From Sphingomonadales bacterium (GTDB lineage Bacteria; Pseudomonadota; Alphaproteobacteria; Sphingomonadales; Sphingomonadaceae), in the NCBI GenBank assembly GCA_027483465.1, contig JAIXUQ010000031.1, forward strand, positions 1-64,000: a DNA stretch of 64,000 nucleotides, given 5' to 3'. A program made the translations under genes and the position numbers. The notes under the pieces are model-generated. The model saw nothing but the letters and a program-made list of their open reading frames with translations, had not been told where the DNA came from and made no database searches. Below are positions 26,069-35,288 of the stretch, piece after piece (position 1 is the stretch's first letter; each line of letters starts with the position of its first letter).

Positions 26069-26734
26069 TCATGACAGCCAGAGCGGGTCTTTCAGGCCGG
26101 CCACGAAGCTGGCGTGGGCTGCCAGCTCCTCCTCGCTGGCATGGTGAACACGCGCGGCAAGACTCACCCGCTCATATTCAGTCTCTTCCTGTGTTGCCTC
26201 GGTGGCAAGGTCGAATCCGATCTGCCGGCCTCCGGTCAACTCGATATAGACACGGGCCAGCAATTCCGCATCGAGCAGCGCGCCGTGCTTCGTGCGGGCT
26301 GAAAGATCAATGCCATAGCGGGTGCAAAGCGCGTCCAGCGTGTGCTTGGCACCGGGATTGGTCTTGCGGCTGATCTCCAGCGTGTCGATCGCCCGGCTCA
26401 TCGGCACGATCGGCAGGCCGGCGCGCTTCAGTTCCCAGTTCAGGAACTCCATGTCGAATGCGGCATTGTGGGCCACCAGCGGCGCATCGCCGATGAAGGC
26501 GAGGAAATCATCCACCACCTGTTCAAAAATCGGCTGGCCGGTGAGGAAGTCGGTGGAGAGGCCATGCACACGCTCGGCATCCTTGGGCATGGGCCGCTGC
26601 GGATCAAGATAGGTGTGGAAGCTTCTTCCCGTGATGGTGCGGTTGATCATTTCCACCGCGCCGATCTCCACGATGCGGTGGCCATCACCTGGCATGATGC
26701 CGGTGGTTTCAGTGTCCCAGACAATTTCGCGCAT
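26069..26734 (-). CDS. dnaQ: DNA polymerase III epsilon subunit (proofreading exonuclease)
   Basis: The 221-residue product has the DEDDh exonuclease motifs: Exo I DTETTG (residues 6-11), Exo II HNAAFDMEFLNWEL, and Exo III HGALLDAELLARVY, giving 3'-5' proofreading for the replicase. The ATG at 26732-26734 matches the family's start (MREIVWDTETTG). In-frame alternatives at 26743 (ATG) and 26752 (TTG) cannot be excluded. It is the outermost gene of the leftward arm of the origin neighbourhood. Confidence 0.95.
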   Translation of the reverse strand: MREIVWDTETTGIMPGDGHRIVEIGAVEMINRTITGRSFHTYLDPQRPMPKDAERVHGLSTDFLTGQPIFEQVVDDFLAFIGDAPLVAHNAAFDMEFLNWELKRAGLPIVPMSRAIDTLEISRKTNPGAKHTLDALCTRYGIDLSARTKHGALLDAELLARVYIELTGGRQIGFDLATEATQEETEYERVSLAARVHHASEEELAAHASFVAGLKDPLWLS

Positions 26735-26771
26735 GTCCCCCATGTAATGCAAAGGGGACGAAGGGCAAGCA

Positions 26772-27356
26772 CTAGACGTTGCTGAGCAATGATTTCACCG
26801 CCAGCCAGGTTTCGCGCCGGCCGCGGCCGGTTTCGATCACCACGTCGGCCATGGCGCGTTTTTCCCGGTCCGGCATCTGGCCTTTCAATATGCCGGCAAA
26901 TTTCTCGGCGGTCATGCCGGGGCGGGCCAGCACCCGGGCGCGCTGCACCCGAAACGGAGCGGAAACCACCACGGTCACATGGCAGCGCCGCCAACCGCCC
27001 TTTTCAAACAGCAGGGGAACATCCAGCACAATGGCCGGCTTCAAGCGGTGAGCGCCGAGAAACGCACTCTGCGCCTCGGCGACGAGCGGGTGCAGCAGCT
27101 GTTCAAGCTGGCGCAGTTTGGCATGATCGCCAAACACGGCAGCCCCCAGACGATCTCGGTGCAGCCCGCCCTGGTGGGTCGTGCCAGGAAACATTGCCTC
27201 GATCGCGGCCAGGGCACGGCCACCGGGCCCCTGCAGGCGCCGCACTTCGGCATCGGCATCAAACACTGGCACGCCCAGCTTGCGGAACATGCTGGCCACC
27301 GTGGATTTGCCCATGCCGATCGAGCCGGTGAGACCGATGATGGTGGTACGGCTCAT
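26772..27356 (-). CDS. coaE: Dephospho-CoA kinase
   Basis: The 194-residue kinase makes CoA in the last biosynthetic step. It has the P-loop GSIGMGKS (11-18), DADAEVRRLQGPG, HPLVAEAQSAF, VLDVPLLFEKGG and RQRA-like arginine segments, all standard for CoaE. Its ATG overlaps the aroE stop by 4 bp. Confidence 0.96.
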   Translation of the reverse strand: MSRTTIIGLTGSIGMGKSTVASMFRKLGVPVFDADAEVRRLQGPGGRALAAIEAMFPGTTHQGGLHRDRLGAAVFGDHAKLRQLEQLLHPLVAEAQSAFLGAHRLKPAIVLDVPLLFEKGGWRRCHVTVVVSAPFRVQRARVLARPGMTAEKFAGILKGQMPDREKRAMADVVIETGRGRRETWLAVKSLLSNV

Positions 27357-28165
27357 CGGGTCAGATACTCCCTGAGTTCGGCATCGTGCTGGCGCGGAGC
27401 CCCGGCCCCATAAAACAGCCGGAACGCTTCGGCCGCCTGGCCGATCAGCATGGCCAGACCATCGATGGTGGCAAGACCCCGGCTGCGCGCGCTGGCCAAC
27501 AACGCGGTTTCAAGCGGGGCATAGACGGCATCAAACACCACCGCATCGTCGGGCAGAGGCGAAAGATCAAGATGAAGGGGCAACTGCCCCGCCATGCCCA
27601 ACTGGGTGGCATTGAACACCAGGCCGATGCTGGCGGGGAGCACATCGCCCCATGGCACGACAGCACCAGCCAATCCGGTTTGCGCCAGGATCACCGCCGC
27701 CTCGGCCTGGTTGCGGGCCAGAATGAACAGGGCGGCGGCGCCGCAGCGGCGGGCGGCGGCCGCGCCGGCCCGGGCCGCACCGCCGCTGCCCACCACCAAC
27801 ATGGCACGACCCTTGATGGCAGCAGCGGCCGGACCAGCGATGCCCAGCACGTCGGTGTTGTGGCCAGACAGATGTCCTTCTTCTTCCACCACTATGGTGT
27901 TGACCGCGCCCACCGCCTGCGCCGACGGTGCCAGTTCAGCCAGCATGGCCATGCAATCCAGTTTGTGCGGCACTGTGACATTGACACCGCGCAACCCCAT
28001 CGCGGGCAGCGCCGCCACAAACTGACCGAGCCGGCCGGGCGCCACCGGGAAACGGCAATAGTCGCCATCCATGCCCAGCTTGGCCAGCCAGAAACGGTGA
28101 ATGAGCGGTGATTTCGAATGCTTAACCGGCCAGCCAATCACTCCGGCCACCGCGGGTTCGATCAT
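27353..28165 (-). CDS. aroE: Shikimate dehydrogenase
   Basis: The 270-residue enzyme reduces 3-dehydroshikimate with NADPH. Visible are the substrate motif KHSKSPLIHRFW (14-25), the catalytic lysine in VTVPHKLD, the nucleotide loop GSGGAARAGAAA and a C-terminal DGLAMLIGQAAEAF. It overlaps both coaE and maf by 4 bp, so the arm is tightly coupled. Confidence 0.96.
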   Translation of the reverse strand: MIEPAVAGVIGWPVKHSKSPLIHRFWLAKLGMDGDYCRFPVAPGRLGQFVAALPAMGLRGVNVTVPHKLDCMAMLAELAPSAQAVGAVNTIVVEEEGHLSGHNTDVLGIAGPAAAAIKGRAMLVVGSGGAARAGAAAARRCGAAALFILARNQAEAAVILAQTGLAGAVVPWGDVLPASIGLVFNATQLGMAGQLPLHLDLSPLPDDAVVFDAVYAPLETALLASARSRGLATIDGLAMLIGQAAEAFRLFYGAGAPRQHDAELREYLTR

Positions 28166-28758
28166 GATGCAAGCACCCCCCGCACCCGCAGATAGTCAAG
28201 CACGGCAAGCAGCGGCAGGCCGCGGATGACGAACTGGTCGCCATCGATCCGGCTGAACAACTGGGCGCCCAGCCCTTCGATGCGGTAACAGCCGACACAG
28301 CCAAGCACGGCTTCCCCTTCAGCATCGAGATAGCGCGCGATGAACGCGTCCGACAAAGGACGCATCGTCAGCCGTGCCGCCCCCCCCTGCCGCCAGACCG
28401 GCTTGCCGCCTTCACAGATCACGGCGGCCGAAATCAACCGATGCGTGGTGCCCGCCAGCTGGCGCAGCTGGGTTTCGGCGCGCGGACGGATCTCCGGCTT
28501 GTTGATCAGCGTCCCGTTGGCGGTGACAACCACGCTGTCGGCCCCCAGCACAAGCGCGCCGGGATGCTGGCGGCTGATCTTCAGCGCCTTCACCTCGGCG
28601 AGCGTATCGGCAATGCGCTCGGGACTCGCCTGTTCGGCAACCAGGCCGGCGGTGATGCCGTCCTCATCCACATGGGCCGGCAACGCTTCATGCTGGACAC
28701 CGGCGGCGCTGAGCATGGCGCGACGGGCGGCCGACTGGCTGGCGAGGACAAGCATCAT
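28162..28758 (-). CDS. maf: Maf-family nucleotide pyrophosphatase
   Basis: The 198-residue protein begins with the Maf motif LASQSAARRAML and holds the LGADSVV segment with its catalytic Asp and the GCYRIEGLGAQLF segment. Maf proteins hydrolyse non-canonical or modified nucleoside triphosphates (dTTP/UTP-type or m7GTP-type). It overlaps aroE and ppsR by 4 bp. Two adjacent ATGs (28758 and 28755) are possible starts. Confidence 0.94.
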   Translation of the reverse strand: MMLVLASQSAARRAMLSAAGVQHEALPAHVDEDGITAGLVAEQASPERIADTLAEVKALKISRQHPGALVLGADSVVVTANGTLINKPEIRPRAETQLRQLAGTTHRLISAAVICEGGKPVWRQGGAARLTMRPLSDAFIARYLDAEGEAVLGCVGCYRIEGLGAQLFSRIDGDQFVIRGLPLLAVLDYLRVRGVLAS

Positions 28759-29591
28759 GAGGTCCGCTCCACCCGCGCCTGATGCAGGTTGATGATGGCA
28801 GCGGCCGTTTCCTCGATGCTGCGGCGGGAAACATCGATGACTGGAATGTCGTGATCGGCAAACAGTCGGCGGGCGAAGGCAACTTCGGCATCGATGCGTT
28901 CGGCATCTACATAATCGGTATCGGGCGTCTGCCCCAGAGTGAGCAGCCGGTTGCGGCGGATTTGCACCAGACGATCTGTGGCGGTGGTGAGGCCGACGAG
29001 CAGCGGCCCCCTGATCTGCCAGACATGGGCTGGCGGCGGTGATTGCGGCACCAGCGGAATATTGGCGGTCTTGTAGCCGCGATTGGCCAGGTAGATGGAC
29101 GTGGGCGTTTTCGAGGTGCGGGAAACCCCCAACAAGATGATGTCCGCTTCCTCCAGATCCTCTGCCGAAGCCTGGGCGCCATCATCATGCACCATGGTGT
29201 AGTTGATGGCATCGACCCGGCGAAAATAGGCTTGATCCATGACATGCTGTCGGCCAGGGCGACGGGTCGCTGCCTGACCCAGAAGCTCCGACAAGGCCGA
29301 GATCGTGGGATCGAGTGGGGACACCATCGGCAACCCCAGCGTGGCGCAGCGCTGTTCGAGGCGATCGCGAACGGCACCGTCGACCAAAGTGTAAATCACC
29401 AGACCGGGCTTTTTCGCCACTTCGGCCATGATCCGATCGAGATGGCCCTCGCTGCGCACCATGGGCCAGAAATGCTTCACCGCTTCAGCATCCTCGAAGC
29501 GGGCCAGGCTGGCCTTGGCAACGGACTCGAGCGTCTCCCCGGTCGAGTCACTGATCAGATGCAGGTGAAGCGCCTCTGGCTGCATCATCAC
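28755..29591 (-). CDS. ppsR: Bifunctional kinase/pyrophosphorylase regulating PPDK or PEP synthase (DUF299, RP001-like)
   Basis: The 278-residue protein has LHLISDSTGETLESVAKA near the N terminus and the P-loop-like GVSRTSKTPTSIYLANRG near 155, diagnostic of the DUF299 regulators. These phosphorylate and dephosphorylate PPDK or PEP synthetase in an ADP/Pi-dependent way. This family (RP001) is the gene flanking the origin opposite hemE in Caulobacter and Rickettsia. The start is one of three consecutive ATGs at 29585-29591. Confidence 0.95.
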   Translation of the reverse strand: MMMQPEALHLHLISDSTGETLESVAKASLARFEDAEAVKHFWPMVRSEGHLDRIMAEVAKKPGLVIYTLVDGAVRDRLEQRCATLGLPMVSPLDPTISALSELLGQAATRRPGRQHVMDQAYFRRVDAINYTMVHDDGAQASAEDLEEADIILLGVSRTSKTPTSIYLANRGYKTANIPLVPQSPPPAHVWQIRGPLLVGLTTATDRLVQIRRNRLLTLGQTPDTDYVDAERIDAEVAFARRLFADHDIPVIDVSRRSIEETAAAIINLHQARVERTS

Positions 29592-29976
29592 CGGCCCCCG
29601 GCCCGTTGGATCAACCAGGCCCGGTTCGGCAGATATCTGCGGTCAAGTCTGTGGATAAGCATCAGGGCAAAGCGTTAAGGCCGGTGTGGACATCCCGGCA
29701 AGCCACTTTTTGCTGGCAACGCCCCCGCCTTCCAAGCCGATTCATTAGCAAGGGGAAGAATCCACAAGCGGGGCTGTGAACAAGGTGGACAAGTGCAGCG
29801 ACTCGCCGGATTCCGGCAATTTCCTGCCGCATGGGGCTGTTGATGAGGCTGGGAACCATCTTTGATCCCCAGCTTCCACCGGAACAACCACAACCACACT
29901 CTTTCGAATCTCTTTTGAAAGGATAGAGGCTGTCTGCGCTCTTGACCGGCACCAAGGCTTGCCTTCTAGGGGAGCC
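29592..29976. other. Candidate chromosomal replication origin (oriC)
   Basis: No gene fits this 385-bp interval between divergent ppsR and hemE, the same pair that borders the Caulobacter origin. It contains a perfect DnaA box (TGTGGATAA, 29650-29658), a one-mismatch box (TGTGAACAA, 29775-29783), and two-mismatch boxes at 29685, 29759 and 29784. GANTC sites lie at 29739, 29758, 29809 and 29906. A relatively A/T-rich stretch at about 29896-29926 could be the unwinding element or part of the hemE promoter. Function is inferred from gene context plus motifs. Confidence 0.72.
29650..29658 (-). promoter_or_regulatory. Perfect DnaA box
   Basis: TGTGGATAA on the + strand is the reverse complement of the consensus TTATCCACA. 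It lies 59 bp from the ppsR start, inside the candidate origin. Confidence 0.75.
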
Positions 29977-31017
29977 ATGACCGACCTGTCTCCTGCTGAC
30001 CCTCCGTTGCTGGCCGTTCTGAAGGGTGAACGCCGTGACCCGCCCCCAGTATGGCTGATGCGCCAGGCCGGCCGTTACCTGCCGGAGTATCGCGCGCTTC
30101 GGGCCGAAAAAGGCGGTTTCCTCGAGCTGGTCTACGACAGTGACGCAGCTGCCGAGATCACCATTCAGCCGCTCAAGCGCTTTGGCATGGATGGTGCCAT
30201 CCTGTTTTCCGATATCCTGATCGTGCCACATGCCATGGGCCAGGGCCTGACCTTTGGTCCGGGCGAGGGGCCACAGCTGAGCCCGCCCCTCACGGACGGG
30301 GATTTTTCAATGCTGGAGCCCAACCCGCTCCACTTCGCCCGGATTTATGAAACCGTGGCCAAGGTCCGCAAGGCCATCGATCCCGCGGTGACGATGCTCG
30401 GTTTTGCCGGCAGCCCCTGGACTATTGCCACCTACATGGTGGCCGGTCATGGCAGCAAGGATCAGGCCGAAACCAGGCGCCTTGCCTACAAGGATCCGGC
30501 GCGGTTCCAGGCGCTGATTGATCGGATCGTAGCCGTCACAGTCGATTATCTGTCTGGGCAGATCGAGGCCGGGGCGCAGGCGGTGCAGCTGTTTGACAGC
30601 TGGGCCGGGACGCTCTCGCCAGCCCAGTTCGAACGCTGGGTAATCGCGCCCAATGCCGACATCGTTGGCCGGCTGATGGTGCGCCACCCGGATGTGCCGG
30701 TGATCGGTTTTCCCAAGGGTGCTGGCGCCAAGCTCGCCGCCTATGCTGCTGAAACCGGGGTTGATGCGGTTGGCCTTGACGAGACTGTGGATCCGGCCTG
30801 GGCCGATGCGATGCTGCCGCCGGGCATGCCGGTGCAGGGCAATCTTGATCCCCTCGCGCTCATTGCAGGCGGCCAAGCACTCGAACAATCGGTAACCCGT
30901 ATCCGTCATGCGCTCGCCGGCCGACCGCATGTGTTCAATCTGGGCCATGGCATCCTGCAGGACACCCCGATTGCCCATGTCGAGCATCTGTTCGATCTGC
31001 TGCGAAAGCCGCTCTGA
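29977..31017 (+). CDS. hemE: Uroporphyrinogen decarboxylase
   Basis: The 346-residue enzyme converts uroporphyrinogen III to coproporphyrinogen III. It has the signature PPVWLMRQAGRYLPEYR near residue 20 and GFAGSPWTIATYMVAGHGS near 140, plus VQLFDSWAG and NLGHGI. The ATG at 29977 follows AGGGGAG; the frame is open to a TTG at 29959, but the family start matches the ATG. hemJ begins immediately after the stop, so the two form a heme operon. Confidence 0.97.
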   Translation: MTDLSPADPPLLAVLKGERRDPPPVWLMRQAGRYLPEYRALRAEKGGFLELVYDSDAAAEITIQPLKRFGMDGAILFSDILIVPHAMGQGLTFGPGEGPQLSPPLTDGDFSMLEPNPLHFARIYETVAKVRKAIDPAVTMLGFAGSPWTIATYMVAGHGSKDQAETRRLAYKDPARFQALIDRIVAVTVDYLSGQIEAGAQAVQLFDSWAGTLSPAQFERWVIAPNADIVGRLMVRHPDVPVIGFPKGAGAKLAAYAAETGVDAVGLDETVDPAWADAMLPPGMPVQGNLDPLALIAGGQALEQSVTRIRHALAGRPHVFNLGHGILQDTPIAHVEHLFDLLRKPL

Positions 31018-31470
31018 GTGATCGCGTGGGGTGCCGGCTGGCTGGGTGACGCCTATCTCTGGGTGAAGGCGTTACACGTTGCCTTTGTCATCTTCTGGAT
31101 GGCCGGCCTGTTCATGATCCCGCGCTTCCTTGTCTATTGGCATCCGGTGCCCGCTGGAAACCCGGAAGCGCTGCTGTGGGACGAGCGTTGCCGGCGCTTG
31201 CGGCGCATCATCCTCTCACCGGCCATGACCGTAAGCTGGATTGCCGGGTTGAGCCTTGGCTTCCATCTTGGCTGGCCGCCGTGGCTGGTGGTGAAGTTCC
31301 TGTTCGTGTTGGGTCTGACCGGTTTTCACCACTGGATGATCCGCATGGTGCAGGCCTTCGCCGCTGGCCAGCGCCCGGTGAGCGAGAAGGGCCTCCGTCT
31401 TGCCAATGAAATTCCGTCCCTGGTGACGTTGGCGGTGGCCGTGCTGGTGATTGTCCAGCCGTCCTTCTGA
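31018..31470 (+). CDS. hemJ: Protoporphyrinogen IX oxidase HemJ
   Basis: The 150-residue membrane protein has four helices and the family motifs ALHVAFVIFWMAGLFMIPR, with the conserved His20, and VVKFLFVLGLTGFHHWM. HemJ oxidises protoporphyrinogen to protoporphyrin in bacteria lacking HemG and HemY. The start is the GTG at 31018, directly after hemE's TGA. The hrpB ATG overlaps its stop by one base. Confidence 0.92.
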   Translation: MIAWGAGWLGDAYLWVKALHVAFVIFWMAGLFMIPRFLVYWHPVPAGNPEALLWDERCRRLRRIILSPAMTVSWIAGLSLGFHLGWPPWLVVKFLFVLGLTGFHHWMIRMVQAFAAGQRPVSEKGLRLANEIPSLVTLAVAVLVIVQPSF

Positions 31471-33893
31471 TGCTGCCGGTTCTGGCAGTCCTGGACCAAG
31501 TGCAGGCCGCACTGGCTGCCAACCGGCCGCTTGCCCTCATCGCTCCCCCAGGTGCCGGCAAGACCACGGCGCTGCCGCCAGCGTTGCTGGGGGAGACATG
31601 GGCAAAGACCGGCAAGATCATGCTTCTTTCGCCGCGGCGATTGGCAGCGCGGGCCGCAGCCGAGCGCATGGCTGAACAGCTTGGCGAGCCTGTGGGCCAG
31701 ACCATCGGCTATCGCACCCGGCTGGATCGACGAACTTCGTCTGCCACCCGCATTGAAGTGGTGACGGAAGGCATCTTCACCCGCATGTTGATTGCCGAGC
31801 CTGAACTGCCCGGCATTGCCGGCGTGCTGTTTGATGAAGTGCATGAACGCAGCCTCGAAAGTGACTTCGGACTTGCCCTTGCCCTCGAGGTGCGGGAAGC
31901 GTTGCGTCCTGATCTGCGGCTGGTGCTGATGTCAGCCACGCTGGATGGTGGGGGCTTTGCCCAGATCATTCCCGATCTGACCGTGGTGGAATCGGCTGGC
32001 CGCATGTTTCCGGTGGCCTTGCGCCATATTGGCCGTGATGCCGGGCAGCGGCTGGAAGATGCGATGGCCAGCGCGATCCGCCGCGCGCTGGCCGAAGAGG
32101 AGGGCTCGATCCTGGGCTTCCTGCCAGGGGTTGCCGAGATTGAGCGCACCGCTGAACGCTTGCAGGATCGGTTGCCGGATGGTGTCACGCTGTTCCGGCT
32201 GCACGGTGGGCGGGAGGCTGCCGATCAGCGGGCCGCCATTGCACCCCCGATGCCCGGCACGCGCAAGATCGTGCTGGCCACCAGCATCGCCGAAACCAGC
32301 ATCACCATTGAAGGCGTCCGGGTGGTGGTGGATTCCGGTCTGGCCCGCCGGCCACAGATTGATCGTGCCGTGGGCTTGCAACGGCTGACAACGGTGCGTG
32401 CCAGCCAGGCGGCGGTCACCCAGCGGGCCGGGCGTGCGGGCCGAACAGCGCCCGGGGTGGCAATCAGGCTGTGGGAGGCGGCCGAAACCGCGGGGCGCCC
32501 GGCGTTTGATCCGCCGGAGCTCCTGGAAGCCGATCTTGCCGGGTTGGTGCTGGAATCCGCCCGCTGGGGTGTTGCCGATCCCGCCAGCCTGCGCTGGCGT
32601 GATCCACCGCCAGCGCCGGCCATTGCCGAAGCGCGCGAACGACTGGTGCGCTTGCAGGCCATCACGCCGGACGGCCGGATCACGTCGCATGGTGAGGGGA
32701 TGGCGCAACTGCCACTGCCGCCAGCGCAGGCGCATATGCTGATGATGGCGGCCAGGACCGGCCTGAGCCTGCTGGCAGCCAGCATTGCCGTGCTGATGGG
32801 GGAACGCGGTTTGGGCGGCCGCAGCGATGATATCGAACAACGGCTGCGGCAGTGGAGCCGGGAGCAGGGTGAACGGGCGAAAGCCGCCCGCCGCATGGCC
32901 AGCCGGTGGGCCGGAGCGGTTGGCGCCAGGGAACCCAGCCTGCCGTTTGAACAGGCCGGCCGCGTTCTGGCGCTTGGTTTTCCCGACCGCGTCGCCAAAC
33001 GACGCGGAGAGGCGTTTCTGATGGCCAATGGCCGCGCCGTGACGGTGCCGCCTGAATCGCCGCTGGCGCGCGAGCACTGGATCGTCGTTGCCGATGCCAC
33101 CGGCAGTGCTGCCGGTGCCCGGCTGCTCCTCGGGGCAGCGCTGCACGACGATGTCGAGATGATACTGGCCGATCGCATCGAAAGCCGGCCACTGTTTGCA
33201 TATGATCCGTCGTCGACGGGGGTGGTGGCTGAAGTACAGCGCCGGCTGGGCGCCATCATTCTCACTCGGCAGCCAAGCGAGCGCCCTGATCCAACGCGGA
33301 TCAGGGCGACGCTGTTGCAGGCAGTGCGGGAACGCGGCCTCGCCCTGCTGCCCTGGGGAGCGGATGCCATGGGCTTGCGCCATCGCCTGGCCTTTGCTGC
33401 CGCCCATGATCCAGCGCTGCCGGCCGCGGACGATGCAACGCTACTTGCCGATCTGGAGGCGTGGCTGGGCCCGCTGATCGGGCGGCGTCTGCGCGACATC
33501 AGCGATGCCCAGTTGGCCGAAGCCCTGATGCAGCGGCTGGACTGGAACCAGCGCCAGGCAGTTGAGCGTATCGCGCCGCAGCGCTTCACCACACCGGCCG
33601 GCAGCGCCCATCTGATTGATTATGCAGCCGAAGGCGGGCCGGCGGTTGATGTGCGGGTGCAGGCGCTGTTTGGCCTCGGCCGCCACCCGATGCTGGCCGG
33701 GGGGCGTGTGCCGCTCACCTTGCGGCTGACATCGCCGGCCGGGCGGCCGATCCAGGTAACCAAGGATCTGCCGGGCTTCTGGGCTGGCAGCTGGGCTGAT
33801 GTGCGCAAGGATCTGAAGGGCCGTTATCCCAAGCATCCCTGGCCGGAGGATCCTCTGGCGACAGCCCCCACGCTGCGGGCAAAACCAAGATGA
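31470..33893 (+). CDS. hrpB: ATP-dependent RNA helicase HrpB
   Basis: The 807-residue DEAH-box helicase has P-loop APPGAGKTT (25-33), DEVHE at 122-126, motif III SATLDGGGF, and motifs V and VI (TSIAETSITIEG and QRAGRAGR). HA2 and HrpB-specific C-terminal domains follow. The cellular role of HrpB is not well defined. It overlaps hemJ by one base. In many alphaproteobacteria rho follows the hemE-hemJ or hemH unit; here hrpB takes that place. Confidence 0.95.
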   Translation: MLPVLAVLDQVQAALAANRPLALIAPPGAGKTTALPPALLGETWAKTGKIMLLSPRRLAARAAAERMAEQLGEPVGQTIGYRTRLDRRTSSATRIEVVTEGIFTRMLIAEPELPGIAGVLFDEVHERSLESDFGLALALEVREALRPDLRLVLMSATLDGGGFAQIIPDLTVVESAGRMFPVALRHIGRDAGQRLEDAMASAIRRALAEEEGSILGFLPGVAEIERTAERLQDRLPDGVTLFRLHGGREAADQRAAIAPPMPGTRKIVLATSIAETSITIEGVRVVVDSGLARRPQIDRAVGLQRLTTVRASQAAVTQRAGRAGRTAPGVAIRLWEAAETAGRPAFDPPELLEADLAGLVLESARWGVADPASLRWRDPPPAPAIAEARERLVRLQAITPDGRITSHGEGMAQLPLPPAQAHMLMMAARTGLSLLAASIAVLMGERGLGGRSDDIEQRLRQWSREQGERAKAARRMASRWAGAVGAREPSLPFEQAGRVLALGFPDRVAKRRGEAFLMANGRAVTVPPESPLAREHWIVVADATGSAAGARLLLGAALHDDVEMILADRIESRPLFAYDPSSTGVVAEVQRRLGAIILTRQPSERPDPTRIRATLLQAVRERGLALLPWGADAMGLRHRLAFAAAHDPALPAADDATLLADLEAWLGPLIGRRLRDISDAQLAEALMQRLDWNQRQAVERIAPQRFTTPAGSAHLIDYAAEGGPAVDVRVQALFGLGRHPMLAGGRVPLTLRLTSPAGRPIQVTKDLPGFWAGSWADVRKDLKGRYPKHPWPEDPLATAPTLRAKPR

Positions 33894-33898
33894 TGCTG

Positions 33899-33975
33899 TG
33901 GTGCACCCGGCAGGATTCGAACCTGCGACCTGCGGTTTAGGAAACCGTCGCTCTATCCTGCTGAGCTACGGGTGC
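33899..33975 (-). tRNA. tRNA-Arg (anticodon CCT)
   Basis: The reverse complement forms a cloverleaf with acceptor GCACCCG (33969-33975) paired to CGGGTGC (33903-33909). The D arm is AGCTCAGCAGGATAGAGC, the anticodon loop TTCCTAA reads CCT (AGG codons), and the T arm has GTTCGAATC. ACCA is encoded at 33899-33902. It is convergent with hrpB, only 5 bp away, and no terminator is visible before the hrpB coding sequence. Confidence 0.97.
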
Positions 33976-34047
33976 GTGGCCTTTTCCCAGCCACGGTCGG
34001 CCATCAGATTCAAGCGGAAACTTCCCGACCAGGTTGCCTGGTTGGGC

Positions 34048-34470
34048 TTAGGCGTCGGATCGGGCGCGTGGCCGGAAGGGCAGTGGTAACAGGGGAACCC
34101 CTTCTTCGCGCAGGGATTTCACCTCTTCGGCCGTGGCCTCGCCATGCACGCTGCGCAGCACGCCACTGCTGTGGATGGCGCGGGCTTCCTCGGCAAAACG
34201 GTCGCCCACATACTCGCTTTGCGCCTCGAACTGGCGCTGCAATTGCAGCAGACGCGCCATCGGATCATCATTGGCCAGCGATGCCCGCTCGGCCCTCTGG
34301 TTGGATTTGGCCGGCACGGCCGGCGCCATCACGGCCTTTTCGATTTGAGCTGACCCGCAGAAAGGGCATTCCAGCAGGCCGCGCGCCTTCTGATCATCGA
34401 AATCGCCGCTGCTGCCAAACCAGGCCTCAAACCGATGGCTGCCATCGCAGACAAGATCATAAACGATCAT
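34048..34470 (-). CDS. DUF1178 family protein
   Basis: The 140-residue protein begins MIVYDLVCDGSHRFEAWF and contains a CPFCGSAQIEKAVMAP zinc-ribbon-like segment, the hallmark of this alphaproteobacterial family. Function is unknown. Its start overlaps the nitrilase stop by 4 bp, making a leftward nit-DUF1178 pair, as is common in related genomes. Confidence 0.9.
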   Translation of the reverse strand: MIVYDLVCDGSHRFEAWFGSSGDFDDQKARGLLECPFCGSAQIEKAVMAPAVPAKSNQRAERASLANDDPMARLLQLQRQFEAQSEYVGDRFAEEARAIHSSGVLRSVHGEATAEEVKSLREEGVPLLPLPFRPRARSDA

Positions 34471-35288
34471 GAGGTCATCAGCCGAAATGGGCGTGCATGC
34501 TCAAGTGCCGGCACCTTTCCGCGTGCGGCGTCCACGGCGGCAAGATCAATGGCAACGATGCCGATCCCAGGCGTTTCGCCCATATCCTCAATCACTTCGC
34601 CCCAGGGAGACACGACCAGACTGTGGCCATAGGTGGCGCGACCATCGGCATGCTCGCCGCTTTGCGCGGCAGCGATGACGAAACAGCCGGTTTCGATTGC
34701 CCGGGCGCGCAGCAGCACATGCCAATGCGCCTGGCCGGTGGGCCGGGTGAACGCGGCCGGCACGGCGAGCATGCGGGCGCCGGCGCTGGCGAGCGCCCGG
34801 TGCAGTGCCGGAAAGCGCAAGTCATAACAGATGGTCAGGCCAAGGCCGCCCCACGGCGTGGTGGCCACCACGGCTTCCTCGCCGGCATCATAAGCCGCTG
34901 ATTCCCGCCAGTTTTCCGATCCAAGCGTCACATCGAACAAGTGAATCTTGCTGTATCGGGCGGTGATGGCGCCGTCCGGGCCGATCAGAAAGCCCCGGTT
35001 GACAAACTTTTCGCCTGCGCCCCGCAAGGCCAGGCTGCCCAGTTGCACCCACACGCCGGCCTTTGCCGCCGCGTCTCGCACCGCTGCCAGCACCGGATCA
35101 TCGTCCTCATGGCGCACATGGGCGGCGGCGCGTGCCCGGTCCCGATCCAGCAACCCACTCATTTCCGGCGTGAAAATCAGCTCTGCGCCGCGGGCGGCGG
35201 CCTCGGCCACCTGTGCCGACAGGCGTTCTGCCTCGTCAGCCGGATCGATGCCGGTGCAGGTCTGGATCAGGCCGATGCTGAGCGTCAT
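34467..35288 (-). CDS. Nitrilase-superfamily amidase (Nit1/NIT2-like)
   Basis: The 273-residue enzyme carries the catalytic triad Glu42 (FTPEMSG), Lys114 (RYSKIHLFDV) and Cys154 (LTICYDLRFP). The N-terminal and RYSKIHLFDV motifs resemble Nit2/omega-amidase and deaminated-glutathione amidases. It overlaps grxC and DUF1178 by 4 bp. The glutaredoxin neighbour fits a repair role for deaminated glutathione, but this is inference. Confidence 0.92.
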   Translation of the reverse strand: MTLSIGLIQTCTGIDPADEAERLSAQVAEAAARGAELIFTPEMSGLLDRDRARAAAHVRHEDDDPVLAAVRDAAAKAGVWVQLGSLALRGAGEKFVNRGFLIGPDGAITARYSKIHLFDVTLGSENWRESAAYDAGEEAVVATTPWGGLGLTICYDLRFPALHRALASAGARMLAVPAAFTRPTGQAHWHVLLRARAIETGCFVIAAAQSGEHADGRATYGHSLVVSPWGEVIEDMGETPGIGIVAIDLAAVDAARGKVPALEHARPFRLMTS

